The notes: generated from the letters alone by a model not told the origin. Positions 27,396 to 36,648 are shown, counted from the stretch's first letter. The stretch is DNA of 64,000 bases from an uncultured Neptuniibacter sp. (GCF_947498015.1 NZ_CANMIR010000001.1:1-64000), one strand, 5' to 3'. Made by a program: numbers and translations.

Positions 27396-28121
27396 ATGAA
27401 TCCGAAAACCGTACTTCGTGTAGAAGATTTTGCCAAACAATTTTTTATTCACGAACAACAGAAAGTTATTCCTTCATCAAGCAATGTGAACCTTACAGTT
27501 GAGAGTGGCTGTTTGACCGCTCTGGTAGGCCCTACGGGCTCCGGTAAATCCTCCGTATTAAAAGGCATTTACCGCAGTTACCTACCTAGTGAAGGTTCCA
27601 TATTCTTTACCACCAGCTTAGGTGACACACTCGATCTGGCAAAGGCTGATGAACACCAGATTCTGGACCTTAGACGCAACGAAATCAGCTTTGTAACGCA
27701 GTTTTTACACTGCCTGCCGCGTCAGAAAACCGAGGATATTGTCGCGCAACCGTTAATCAGTAGAGGTGTAAAACCCTCTGCGGCCATCGAAAAAGCACGA
27801 CAGACGCTGGATGCTTTGAATATTCCGGAGCGTCTGTGGGGTATATCCCCCGCGACATTCTCGGGCGGAGAAAAGCAAAGAGTTAATTTGGCACGCGGGT
27901 TGATCGCAAAACCTCGCCTTTTATTGCTGGATGAACCGACGGCCAGCTTAGATCCTGTCACCACTAACAGAGTGCTTGAGATGATTGAAGCACTGAAACA
28001 CGAGAACACAGCCATTCTGGCCATATTTCATCACATGGAACTGGTCGAGCGTGTGGCTGATCAGGTCGTTACTTTAGAACCACCCGTGCTGACTGAATCA
28101 ATTTTGGAGAACATTGCATGA
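27396..28121 (+). CDS. phnL: C-P lyase ATP-binding subunit PhnL
   Basis: 241 residues. ABC-type ATPase needed for phosphonate breakdown. Walker A GPTGSGKSS, signature TFSGGEKQRVNLARGL, and Walker B RLLLLDEPTASLD. ATG 27396 has GGAG 6 nt upstream; ATG 27393 is equally in frame. Ten bp after phnK; overlaps phnM by 4 bp. Confidence 0.95.
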   Translation: MNPKTVLRVEDFAKQFFIHEQQKVIPSSSNVNLTVESGCLTALVGPTGSGKSSVLKGIYRSYLPSEGSIFFTTSLGDTLDLAKADEHQILDLRRNEISFVTQFLHCLPRQKTEDIVAQPLISRGVKPSAAIEKARQTLDALNIPERLWGISPATFSGGEKQRVNLARGLIAKPRLLLLDEPTASLDPVTTNRVLEMIEALKHENTAILAIFHHMELVERVADQVVTLEPPVLTESILENIA

Positions 28122-29272
28122 GCAAGAAATATCTAACCAATGCCCGCATTATTCTGGAAGATGAGATCCTGAATGGTGGCTCTCTGCTGATTGAAGACGG
28201 AAAAATAAGTGCAATCAATCCTGAATCCGTTGCCGATGCCGAAGAGATTGATCTGGCTGGCCGCCTATTGATGCCGGGGATGATTGACCTGCATTGCGAC
28301 GCACTGGAAAAAGAGGTTGAACCCAGACCCGGTGTGCATTTTCCGCTGGATTTTGCTTGTGCTCAGGCAGACAAGCGTAACGCCTGTGCCGGTATTACGA
28401 CCGTCTACCACTCCCTTTCATTTGCCAATGAAGAGTTAGGCGTACGTAACAACCAGTTCGCAGCCGAAATTGCCCGTGCCGTGCATGAATGGCACCCACA
28501 CGGTCTGGTGGATAACCGCGTTCATTGTCGCTACGAGATTACCGATGAAACCGGTGTTCCCATCCTAAAAGAGTTGCTGTCTGAACGCTCTATGCACCTT
28601 ATCTCGATGATGGACCATACACCGGGACAAGGGCAGTTCAAGAATATGGCGGCATACCGTGATTATCTGACCCGAACTTACAAAAAATCCGCTGAAGAAG
28701 TGGATGTTATTGTAGAGCGTAAAATTGAAGCGGCCTCCGGTGCATACGACCGCATGCGGGAGCTTGCCCAGGCAGCACATGCAGCAGGTATCTCAGTAGC
28801 CAGCCATGATGACGACTCGGCTGAAAGGGTGACAACTATGCACAGTATTGGAGCCGACATCTCTGAGTTCCCAATTACTCTGGAAGCGGCAAAAGCAGCA
28901 AAAGAAGCGGGCATGTCCACTATATTTGGCGCACCGAACATCCTGCGTGGCAAAAGCCAGTCCGGTTCTATGAAAGCGATTGAAGCCATACACGAAGGCG
29001 TGGCGGATTGCCTGTGTGCAGATTACACGCCCGCCTCCCTGATAGTGGCGGTGATGCGTATTCCGGAACTGTCTGATCTGGACCTGCCAGCAGCGGTGCG
29101 TTTAGTGACTTCCAATCCGGCCAAAGCTGCAAAACTGCATGATCGTGGTTCTATTGCGGTGGGTAAACGCGCTGATCTGATCGCTATTGGCGAACCTGGC
29201 GGATTACCGCAAGTGAGCGATGTCTGGGTAAACGGGCATTCAGCCTATAGAGTTCGCTACGATCATGGCTAA
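28118..29272 (+). CDS. phnM: Alpha-D-ribose 1-methylphosphonate 5-triphosphate diphosphatase PhnM
   Basis: 384 residues of the amidohydrolase superfamily. Removes pyrophosphate from the ribosyl phosphonate triphosphate. Metal-binding motif GMIDLHCDALEKEVEPRPGV (about residue 54), HSLSFANEE, MDHTPGQGQF and ASHDDDSAERV are visible, with the PhnM-specific extended first motif in place of plain HxH. Overlaps phnN by 8 bp. Confidence 0.95.
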   Translation: MSKKYLTNARIILEDEILNGGSLLIEDGKISAINPESVADAEEIDLAGRLLMPGMIDLHCDALEKEVEPRPGVHFPLDFACAQADKRNACAGITTVYHSLSFANEELGVRNNQFAAEIARAVHEWHPHGLVDNRVHCRYEITDETGVPILKELLSERSMHLISMMDHTPGQGQFKNMAAYRDYLTRTYKKSAEEVDVIVERKIEAASGAYDRMRELAQAAHAAGISVASHDDDSAERVTTMHSIGADISEFPITLEAAKAAKEAGMSTIFGAPNILRGKSQSGSMKAIEAIHEGVADCLCADYTPASLIVAVMRIPELSDLDLPAAVRLVTSNPAKAAKLHDRGSIAVGKRADLIAIGEPGGLPQVSDVWVNGHSAYRVRYDHG

Positions 29273-29831
29273 GCTGTTTTACGTGATAGGTGCATCTGGG
29301 GTCGGTAAAGACAGCCTTCTTCAGTATGCGCGGGAAACTATGTCAGAAAAGGCACCTGTGGTTTTCACCCACCGCTATATCACCCGCCCGGCGGATGCCG
29401 GTGGCGAGAATCATGTTGCCCTGAGTCGGGATGAGTTCGAACGCCGCCATGAACAAGGCTGCTTCGCTATGAGCTGGCAGAGCCACCAAAACCGCTATGG
29501 CATTGGCATTGAAATAGATCAGTGGCTGGAATTGGGTTTAAACGTAGTCATTAATGGTTCGCGTAAATATCTACCAGAAGCCGAAAAGCGCTATCCCAAC
29601 CTCATTCCGGTGTTGATCTCCACCTCCTCCACGCTGTTAAGGGAACGTTTGACGGCGAGAGGACGTGAAACTCAACCTCAAATTGAAGCACGTTTAGCTC
29701 AGGCCGAATCATTGGATAAGCAGCTCAGCCACCCGGATCTGATTAAGATCATGAATGATGGTGCTTTATCCGATGCGGGTGATCAGCTGTTGGCAGTCAT
29801 TCAGGAGAAGGAGCTATTGGTATGCGCCTAA
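29265..29831 (+). CDS. phnN: Ribose 1,5-bisphosphate phosphokinase PhnN
   Basis: 188 residues with a guanylate-kinase-like fold. Phosphorylates ribose 1,5-bisphosphate to PRPP with ATP, closing the phosphonate route. Walker A GASGVGKDSLL (about residue 8), THRYITRPADAGGENHVAL and the LID-like RERLTARGRET are family features. Overlaps phnM by 8 bp and phnP by 10 bp. Confidence 0.93.
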   Translation: MAKLFYVIGASGVGKDSLLQYARETMSEKAPVVFTHRYITRPADAGGENHVALSRDEFERRHEQGCFAMSWQSHQNRYGIGIEIDQWLELGLNVVINGSRKYLPEAEKRYPNLIPVLISTSSTLLRERLTARGRETQPQIEARLAQAESLDKQLSHPDLIKIMNDGALSDAGDQLLAVIQEKELLVCA

Positions 29832-30586
29832 CCCTGCTTGGCACAGGAAACGCGGCAGGAATGCCGCTTTATGGCTGTCATTGTCACTACTGTTTCTCTG
29901 CTCGAAACAACCAGGATTTAAGACGTACAGCCTGCAGTGCACGACTGGATATGGGAAATAGCACCATTCTGCTGGATGCCGGACAACTTCATCTTTCGGA
30001 TTCTTATCCATCCGGCACGCTTGATGCTATTTTATTGACCCATTTCCATCCGGATCATGTGCAGGGTTTGTTTCATCTGCGTTGGGGCATCGGCGATAAA
30101 ATCCCGGTTTATTGCCCACCTGATGATGAGGGTTGTGCCGATCTGTACAAACACCCTGGCATTCTGGACTTTATACCTAAAAATGAATTCTCCAGTTTCA
30201 GCCTTGGCGACATGGAAATCACGCCTCTGCCGCTGAATCATTCGAAAAACACGCACGGCTACTTTTTTCAGGGCGATGGCCATGCCATGGCTTATCTAAC
30301 CGACACCAAAGGTCTGCCATTAGCCACTGAACAATTTTTAAGATCAAGAGATGTGGACCTGATGGTTATTGACTGCAGTTATGTACCAAACAGCAATAAA
30401 GGTGGCCATAACAATCTGAATGAAGTGATTGAAATTGCCTCCTGTACTCAGCCTGAAAAGGTGGTGCTAACACACATAGGCCATGATCTGGATATATGGT
30501 TGCAACAAAACTCCGCGGAGCTGCCCCCCAATATTGTCGTAGGTCATGATGGTATGGCGCTGCAACTGGGACCTTCAGATGGATAA
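29822..30586 (+). CDS. phnP: Phosphoribosyl 1,2-cyclic phosphate phosphodiesterase PhnP
   Basis: 254 residues of the metallo-beta-lactamase fold. Opens 5-phosphoribosyl 1,2-cyclic phosphate to ribose 1,5-bisphosphate. Metal motif THFHPDHVQGL (about residue 74), a cysteine/histidine cluster near residue 20 (YGCHCHYC), LNHSKNTHGYFF, DTKGLP and TH-IGHDLD are present. Overlaps the following transporter gene by 8 bp. Confidence 0.95.
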   Translation: MRLTLLGTGNAAGMPLYGCHCHYCFSARNNQDLRRTACSARLDMGNSTILLDAGQLHLSDSYPSGTLDAILLTHFHPDHVQGLFHLRWGIGDKIPVYCPPDDEGCADLYKHPGILDFIPKNEFSSFSLGDMEITPLPLNHSKNTHGYFFQGDGHAMAYLTDTKGLPLATEQFLRSRDVDLMVIDCSYVPNSNKGGHNNLNEVIEIASCTQPEKVVLTHIGHDLDIWLQQNSAELPPNIVVGHDGMALQLGPSDG

Positions 30587-31436
30587 TGCTTATCTGTTAA
30601 TTGGTTTGTCTGTAATAATGCACGTTGCCTGGAACCTGCTGGCTCGTCATGTGGACAGTAAAGCAAACTACCTCTGGTGGGGTTTGTTAGCTCATTGCCT
30701 TATTTTGGGGCCTTATAGCCTCTGGCAACTCTACGAAAATGCCTTGTGGCATCAGTCACTCACCTTTGCAATAGTCATCACCGCAATTGCAAACTCTCTG
30801 TATTTTATTTCACTCAGGCGCGCATACCACTACGCCCCCGTTTCTCTGGTTTACCCGTTGGCGCGCAGCTCCCCGCTGCTTATTGCCATCTGGTCACTGC
30901 TTTTTTTTGGAACCGATTTCTCCGGCATTGAACTTATCGCGATTCTGGTCAGCGTCGCAGGATTGTGGGTTGTTGCGTCATCATCTGGTATTGGTGATAG
31001 CAAAAGAGCCTTGCCCTGGACACTTGCTGCCGCTGTATGTACCAGCATCTATTCCCTGAGCGATAAAGTCGCCGTGAGTTACCTGCCTGGTTTTGCAGAA
31101 CAATTAGGTTTCATCACTATCGGTTATACCTGTTCATTTATCGTTTTGAGCCTTTTACAAAAGCGATCAACGGGTAACTGGGTTCCTCCGATAAGACCAC
31201 CCCTACAATACATTGTTTTGGGGGGCTGCTTTATCGGGACGGCCTATGCACTGGTTGTAAGAGCCATGAACGAACTACCTGCCGCACATGTGGTGTCTTT
31301 TACCAATGCAGGCATCATTCTCGCTGTAGTGCTATCTGTATTTGTTTTTCGGGAACGCGAGCATTGGAAACAAAGGATATTAGGAGCCTTGGTTGTCAGT
31401 TCTGGATTACTGCTTCTTTTTTGGAGCGGAACCTAA
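30579..31436 (+). CDS. DMT (EamA-type) transporter at the end of the phn operon
   Basis: 285-residue inner-membrane protein with about 10 hydrophobic segments in two EamA repeats. SLRRAYHYAPVSLVYPLARSSPLL marks the first repeat's conserved part, and VVSFTNAGIILAVVLSVFVFRERE the second. The ATG at 30579 lies inside the end of phnP (8-bp overlap), so it belongs to the operon. Its role is unknown; export of a phosphonate-derived product or import of an extra substrate is possible. It stands where E. coli carries other genes such as phnO. Confidence 0.85.
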   Translation: MDNAYLLIGLSVIMHVAWNLLARHVDSKANYLWWGLLAHCLILGPYSLWQLYENALWHQSLTFAIVITAIANSLYFISLRRAYHYAPVSLVYPLARSSPLLIAIWSLLFFGTDFSGIELIAILVSVAGLWVVASSSGIGDSKRALPWTLAAAVCTSIYSLSDKVAVSYLPGFAEQLGFITIGYTCSFIVLSLLQKRSTGNWVPPIRPPLQYIVLGGCFIGTAYALVVRAMNELPAAHVVSFTNAGIILAVVLSVFVFREREHWKQRILGALVVSSGLLLLFWSGT

Positions 31437-31554
31437 ATATCTCTAATTGCCACATAGAAATAAGTATGAGGTAATTAAGCCAATTAGTGTTTCATTATGT
31501 ACATTCCCAGTATGTGAGTTCATATTTCTAAAGCATTTTTGATATCAGTTACTG

Positions 31555-31645
31555 GCACGAAGCTGCCATTAAGGGAGTGCTTGGAATTCCCTGCCCTTCA
31601 GTCTGTTCTGTGCCACCAGCAGACTAAACACACTGGATTCTTAAT
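31555..31645 (+). repeat. REP-like repeat copy, right of the phn operon
   Basis: Left half has CACGAAGCTGCCATTA (31557-31572), shared exactly with 32634-32649; right half GTCTGTTCTGTGCCACCAGCAGAC is a hairpin (GTCTG/CAGAC) similar to 19771-19815. This is the only copy in the window with both halves. The remaining bases of 31437-31696 hold no gene. Confidence 0.5.
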
Positions 31646-31696
31646 TACCACGGTGGTTGTTGCGAGATGTACCAATCAAAAGGTCGAGCGCACTTT

Positions 31697-32521
31697 TCAA
31701 GCAAGCACCTTATCAAGATAAGCATCAATCTCGCTTTTAATTTCTTCTGACGTAGGAATTTCGCTTAGCTGTATAACCAATTTTGAACAATCATTGTAAT
31801 TAAGTTCTCTGATAAGCTTTTTTATCCTCGGTAATTGTGCTGCACCAAGGCTCAATTTCTTGATCCCCATACCGATCAAAATAACTACTGTCCTTGGATC
31901 AGAAGCCATCTCACCACATAAGCAGATATCAAGCGATGCTTTCTCTGCAAACTGCACTATGCGTTTAATTTCATGCAGAATCGCAGGATGAGTTGAATCA
32001 AATAGAGACGCGACACGAGGGTTATTTCTATCAACAGAGAGCAGATACTGGCAGAGGTCGTTGGAACCAATTGAAATAAAGTCCAGCTCCTGAGCCCATA
32101 TAGGTATTTGTGAGATAACTGCGGGCACTTCAATCATACAGCCGACTTTGGGTCTTTTTATTTCATGTCCCTTCTCCTGAAGGAGAGCTATAGATTCACC
32201 AATCAAACTTTTGAAACTTCTGATCTGTTCCAGACTAGATACCATAGGAGCGAGTATATGGAGGCCTTGATATCCCTCGGATGCTTGTAAAATGGCAATA
32301 AGCTGACTACGAAATATCGCAGTATTATCCAAACAGAACCTTACCCCCCTCCAACCAAGGGCAGGGTTTTGTTCATCATTTATGGGGAAATAAGGAAGCT
32401 GTTTATCCCCACCTATATCCAAGACACGCATATAGACTGGCAGATCACCAAAAGTTGAAAACAACTCTCTATAGATAGCTGCCTGCTCTTGTTCAGATGG
32501 AAATTCTAAATGAAGTAGAAC
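31697..32521 (-). pseudogene. ptsP: 3' remnant of ptsP (phosphoenolpyruvate-protein phosphotransferase, EI-Ntr)
   Basis: The minus strand encodes about 275 residues matching the C-terminal PEP-binding barrel of EI-Ntr: EFPSEQEQAAIYREL, MRVLDIGGDKQLPYF, NPALGWRGVRF, the metal-binding GCMIEVPAVI, SIGSNDLCQYLLSVDRNNP and catalytic LCGEMASDP. Homology continues upstream of the TTG at 32464 to a TAA at 32522-32524. The GAF, phosphohistidine and HPr-binding domains, about 480 residues, are missing. Without them the product cannot phosphorylate HPr, so it is a remnant. Confidence 0.85.
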
Positions 32522-32631
32522 TTAAACCAGAAACATCACTGCAACCAGTCGAGTAGCTTCGTGTTTTGAAAGTTCTTTTGTTATTTGAGCATGACGCTCA
32601 TTTGGACCTTCTTGCTAGAGATCTGCTTTTG

Positions 32632-32677
32632 TCACGAAGCTGCCATTAGAAGACTGCTAGACATTGTCCAGCCCAAC
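32632..32677 (+). repeat. REP-like repeat, left-half copy
   Basis: GTCACGAAGCTGCCATTAG followed by GCTAGACATTGTCCAGCCC. It shares 16 identical bases with 31557-31572 and looser similarity after. Together with that copy it brackets the ptsP remnant. Confidence 0.5.
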
Positions 32678-32983
32678 TTCTGTTTCATGCCTGTGCTGAC
32701 CTTTGAGGTCGTTTCATTCTATATGAGAGTTCCAACCGAATTTTTCATGCTTTATGAGATTCAGCCCCTTCTTCTCGTTCTCACATCGAGTGAGATTAGA
32801 TAAACCGGAAACATGATGTTCAGATCTGTTCTCACACTCATCAACTGATCTTGTTTTCCGCCAATGAAACCTAAAGCAGGTCAAGGCAGGCATTAAAATC
32901 GGACGCTATTACCAAATCTAATAGTCGATTTCATCGATCATATCCAGCTATAGTGGATTATCTCCACTCAGCCGGGTGTTCAC

Positions 32984-33166
32984 ATGATCAACTATTTTGA
33001 GGTATTAAAAAAAATAACAGAAAACTGCGATATGGTTTTCAGTGAAGCGGCGTCTCGATCTCACCACCTGGGGCACCCCACTGTTGGGTAGGATAAGAAA
33101 ACACGTCAGGTCGTCAAAACGTGGCCAGATGGCAGAAAAGAGATTGTAGAAAACGCACAGCAATAA
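32984..33166 (+). pseudogene. Small broken gene with an in-frame TAG
   Basis: A 61-codon frame from ATG 32984 to TAA 33166 is interrupted by TAG at 33089-33091. The first part reads MINYFEVLKKITENCDMVF and on to SEAASRSHHLGHPTVG; after the stop, in the same frame, DKKTRQVVKTWPDGRKEIVE. The second part looks like real protein, and one substitution would restore a 60-residue product. No family recognised. It sits in the decayed zone after phn. Confidence 0.45.
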
Positions 33167-33330
33167 CATCTCTTACTCGCTATTAGGTAATAGTAACGGC
33201 CTTATCAAACCTGCCAGATCAACCCGTAGTAAAGCGTTTCGACAGCAGCGGTAACTCAAATTGATTAAGAAAAATAGCTCGCTGCAATAAGTAGCCCCCT
33301 TCTCACCACGCCCAGACAGAGCATTGCGAT

Positions 33331-33357
33331 AAAAAAGGGCGGAGAAACTCTCCGCCC
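33331..33357 (-). terminator. Rho-independent terminator downstream of the porin gene
   Basis: On the minus strand GGGCGGAGA/TCTCCGCCC, 9-bp stem with a 3-nt loop, followed by TTTTTT. It lies 200 bp after the porin stop and is the first strong terminator for that transcript. Confidence 0.85.
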
Positions 33358-33557
33358 AACGCGGTTTCGACAGAATTAACCACGAGTGGAGACATTTTGC
33401 CGAGAGGAAAGGAGCAAAATGCCAGGGTGAAATCCTGCTCTGCCAGAACGTTGATAAGAGCCTGTTCAAACGGCAGATAAGATCTCGGGGTATGTTGAAA
33501 GATCACCAACCTGCCCGTTGAAGGGGGACCGGCAAGTTGCTGGGTTAAACCCTAGCC

Positions 33558-34763
33558 TTAAAAAAGGTTGGTTTTGTAATCGATGATAAAGCGAATATCA
33601 CTGATACGTGGTACTACCGCTTCATCACCATCGACATGAGCAACACGCAAGCGCATTTTCAGCCCTTTAGCCGCACCACTCTGCAGGGTATAGCTGGCAT
33701 CAAAGTTGGTCTCATGACGCTGACCATCGTCACCACCGCTATGATCGATATCCCAACTTTCTGTGTGACGAGCCATCAGGTGAAGCCCCGGAATTGAGGC
33801 CACATCGTAATCGATACGTGCCTGCAGAGACTGTTCATCCTTAGCATTGAAATCCAGCAGCTGGACGGCGCCCCATGTGAAGAACTGGGTGTTATCATCA
33901 CCTCCCCACTGCTGATCATATGCGTTGTTGCCACCCACAGTCTGATAAGCCAGTGTGTAGGCCAGATTTCCTTTCGAAAGTCGTGCTGTCAGACCTGTCA
34001 GATGGCTATCATAATCACTGCCATAAAGAGCCCCATCGTCTTCACCCCGCATATGAGCAAGATCCAGCATCAGATCATAGTCACCGAGTTGGGTTGGGTA
34101 GTTGAGGTTGAAGAAACTCTGCTTCTGATAGTCATCAGCGACTGCGTACTGCAGATGGGTATTCAGGCCATTTTCGAATTTATAGGTTCCGCCCAGAGAG
34201 ACAATCTCATACTCTTCACCATTAGCTTCATAGGGAACAAAACCCTCTTCATTATTCATTGAAGCTTCATCAGAGTAGATCGCGTAGAGTTCACCACTAC
34301 CCAGACCTAATTTTGCATAGACCCCTTGCGTACTGGGAGCAGAGATACGTGAGGTCAGGTCGTTCAGCAAAGGGGTCATCAGTACCATACGCCCTGCTTT
34401 GATCTCAAGATTATCCAGCGGTTTAAAACGGATATACGCCTGCTCCAGAGATGTATAGCCCTTTCCACCCGGAGCCAGAACATCTGAGGAGTTCACAGTT
34501 TTATCATCCAATAGCTCGGCCACATGCACCGCGCCCAAACCAAAACCGATAGTGTCATTCCACATAGGTGAAGTGATATCCAGACGGAAAGCCTGCCCCG
34601 CCGCATGTGTATCCGGAATACCCTGATCAAAATCCCGGTTCATATAGAAAGTGCGGAAGCCCAGATCAACGTTGAATTTATCATCCCCTTCTGCAGCCCA
34701 TACCGGAGTCGTCGTTACTGCAGTCAGCGCGATTACCGCCGCACTTAACTTTTTAAGCGTCAT
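33558..34763 (-). CDS. Outer-membrane porin, OprD-like
   Basis: 401 residues. Signal peptide MTLKKLSAAVIALTAVTTTP with cleavage after VWA (about 23), then a beta-rich body with alternating strands (NVDLGFRTFYMNRDFDQG, AFRLDITSPMW, LEIKAGRMVLMTPLLND) and a C-terminal aromatic residue (DYKTNLF), as needed for outer-membrane insertion. The GRM-TPL motif is typical of OprD channels for amino acids or small acids. It sits after the ABC importer genes, consistent with outer-membrane entry of the same substrates. Confidence 0.85.
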   Translation of the reverse strand: MTLKKLSAAVIALTAVTTTPVWAAEGDDKFNVDLGFRTFYMNRDFDQGIPDTHAAGQAFRLDITSPMWNDTIGFGLGAVHVAELLDDKTVNSSDVLAPGGKGYTSLEQAYIRFKPLDNLEIKAGRMVLMTPLLNDLTSRISAPSTQGVYAKLGLGSGELYAIYSDEASMNNEEGFVPYEANGEEYEIVSLGGTYKFENGLNTHLQYAVADDYQKQSFFNLNYPTQLGDYDLMLDLAHMRGEDDGALYGSDYDSHLTGLTARLSKGNLAYTLAYQTVGGNNAYDQQWGGDDNTQFFTWGAVQLLDFNAKDEQSLQARIDYDVASIPGLHLMARHTESWDIDHSGGDDGQRHETNFDASYTLQSGAAKGLKMRLRVAHVDGDEAVVPRISDIRFIIDYKTNLF

Positions 34764-34918
34764 GTTATGTTCCTGTTCTGTTTTTTATTGTTGTTTATCA
34801 AACGCGTTAATTAACACCGCGTAGAGATCAGACAAACACCTCCCCTCACCTGTGGCGTCAGGTGTGGGATACCTGAGAGTTCAGGGAGGTGGATATCTGA
34901 ATAGGGTTACCCTGCTGG

Positions 34919-35722
34919 TTACGCCCCCAGCAGTAGTTTGTCATCGTCAAGTTCCTCACCATCACCTCTGGCTTTAGCAAACAGGTTAAGCAGATCTTTG
35001 ACTTCGTAGTTACTACGCTCACTGCCCTTGAGATCGAACATCACCTTACCTTCATGCATCATGATCGTACGCGTACCATGATCCAGTGCCTGTCGCATTG
35101 AGTGGGTCACCATCATCACCGTGAGTTTTTTCTCCTCAACAATCTGATCTGTAATGTCCATCACCAATGCTGCAGTTTTGGGATCCAGTGCCGCCGTATG
35201 TTCATCCAGCAGGAGGATCTTGCTTGGTTGCAGTGCCGACATCAGCAGGCTGACCGACTGACGCTGACCACCTGACAAAAGTCCCATCTCTGCATCGAGA
35301 CGGTTCTCAAGCCCAAGGTTGAGCCGTTTAAGCTGCTCACGGAACAGCACGCGCAGGTCATCATTGAGCGCTGGTAATAGCCCTCCCCGTTTACCTCGAC
35401 CGTATGCCAGTGCCATATTTTCTTCGACTGTCATATTGCCGCAGGTACCCGCAAGCGGATCCTGGAAAACACGAGCCACATCGGCTGTACGTCCCGCAGC
35501 AGACACTTTGGTGACATCCCAGGCATCAAACAACAAACGACCACTAGAGGCTGAGATATCACCTGCAATGGTATTCAGCAGGGTTGATTTGCCCGCACCG
35601 TTTGAGCCAATTACAGTCACAAACTCACCCTGTGGAATCTCCAGATCTACACCACGCAGTGCCCGCTTTTCAGTGGCCAGACCTGCGTTGAAGGTGACCT
35701 TAATATCTTTACAACTGATCAT
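34919..35722 (-). CDS. ABC transporter ATP-binding protein (TrpZ-like)
   Basis: 267 residues. Walker A GSNGAGKSTLLN (about 38), signature LSGGQRQSVSLLMSAL, Walker B KILLLDEHTAALD and H-loop THSMRQALDHG. It belongs with the preceding permease (4-bp overlap) and binding protein. The relatives are TrpXYZ-type importers of the PF04392 class. Likely substrate, from context: aromatic amino acids. Confidence 0.9.
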   Translation of the reverse strand: MISCKDIKVTFNAGLATEKRALRGVDLEIPQGEFVTVIGSNGAGKSTLLNTIAGDISASSGRLLFDAWDVTKVSAAGRTADVARVFQDPLAGTCGNMTVEENMALAYGRGKRGGLLPALNDDLRVLFREQLKRLNLGLENRLDAEMGLLSGGQRQSVSLLMSALQPSKILLLDEHTAALDPKTAALVMDITDQIVEEKKLTVMMVTHSMRQALDHGTRTIMMHEGKVMFDLKGSERSNYEVKDLLNLFAKARGDGEELDDDKLLLGA

Positions 35723-36627
35723 GCTTCACCCCCTAGTGCCGCTGCTTTACGCGCTTTCTGTTCACGGCGGATATGCGGCACGATCAATGCCAGACCAACT
35801 AATAAAGCCGTTATCAGGTTCAGATCGGATGTGGTGAATCCGAGGAAATCTGCATTCAGTGCTACAGAGACAGCCAGACGGTAGAGCAACGAACCGATGA
35901 TGCAGCTGAAGATAATCACCAGCATGGAGCGACTGCCAAACAGACTTTCGCCGACAATCACCGCAGCCAAACCGACCACGATTGTCCCGATACCCATAGT
36001 CGAATCAGCAAAACCGTTGGTCTGTGCAAACAGCGCCCCCGCCAGTGCTACAAGACCATTTGAGAGCGCTAGACCCGCATAGATCTTCTGCTTGATCACG
36101 ATACCGTTAGCCTGTGCCATACGAGGATTAGCACCCGTTGCACGCATCCCCATGCCGTACTGTGTATTGAGGAAATAGGCGATCGCCAGTCCGATCATCA
36201 CCACAACGACAGCCACAAAGATCAGCTTCAGGTACATATTAGAGAGACCCAACGCCTCAAAGGGTGAGAGTACTGTCGGCTCCATAATCAGCGCCACATT
36301 GGGCTTACCCATAATCCTCAGGTTGATGGTGTACAGCGCCGTCATCGTCAGGATACTGGCGAGCAGGTGGAGAATGTTAAAACGTAGATTAAGCCACGCT
36401 GTTACCATCCCAGCCGCTGCCCCGCCGATCACAGCACAGACCGTGGCAATATAGGGATTGATACCGGAAACGATCATAGCAGCCGCGATCGCAGCGCCCA
36501 TTGTGAAACTGCCATCAACAGTCAGATCGGGAAAATCCAGCACACGAAATGTCAGGTATACACCGATGGCGACCAGACCAAATATCAGGCCGATCTCCAG
36601 CGTACCCAGAAAAGAGAATAAAGACAT
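35719..36627 (-). CDS. ABC transporter permease (TrpY-like)
   Basis: 302-residue inner-membrane permease with about 8-9 hydrophobic segments. VYLTFRVLDFPDLTVDGSFTMGAA and GMRATGANPRMAQANGI are conserved in this permease family, related to branched-chain amino-acid permeases. ATG 36627 follows GAGG at 8 nt; a GTG three codons upstream is less likely. It lies 21 bp after the binding-protein gene. Confidence 0.9.
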   Translation of the reverse strand: MSLFSFLGTLEIGLIFGLVAIGVYLTFRVLDFPDLTVDGSFTMGAAIAAAMIVSGINPYIATVCAVIGGAAAGMVTAWLNLRFNILHLLASILTMTALYTINLRIMGKPNVALIMEPTVLSPFEALGLSNMYLKLIFVAVVVVMIGLAIAYFLNTQYGMGMRATGANPRMAQANGIVIKQKIYAGLALSNGLVALAGALFAQTNGFADSTMGIGTIVVGLAAVIVGESLFGSRSMLVIIFSCIIGSLLYRLAVSVALNADFLGFTTSDLNLITALLVGLALIVPHIRREQKARKAAALGGEA

Positions 36628-36648
36628 AGGAGTCACCTCAGCCCAGGA

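Larger units (their letters stand above)
32525..33557. other. Gene-poor decayed zone of about 1 kb
   Basis: Holds the repeat copy at 32632, the broken small gene at 32984-33166, a terminator at 33331-33357, and on the minus strand a 9-bp stem CAACTTGCC/GGCAGGTTG just past the porin stop. Two overlapping minus-strand frames near 33173-33509 have no protein-like composition and run through the terminator, so they are not called. Confidence 0.55.

Noticed and set aside
31697..32464. An intact 255-aa PEP-utilising enzyme
   Set aside because: Homology continues upstream of the only start (a TTG), and the domains needed for phosphotransfer are missing, so it is a remnant of ptsP.
33089..33091. TAG as a possible recoded (pyrrolysine-like) codon
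   Set aside because: No pyl genes are seen and such use is very rare in gammaproteobacteria; a nonsense mutation is simpler.
33173..33509. Two overlapping minus-strand frames of 98 and 68 codons after the porin gene
   Set aside because: They pass through a clear Rho-independent terminator at 33331-33357, lack ribosome binding sites, and have no protein-like pattern; they are chance frames in 3' untranslated DNA.
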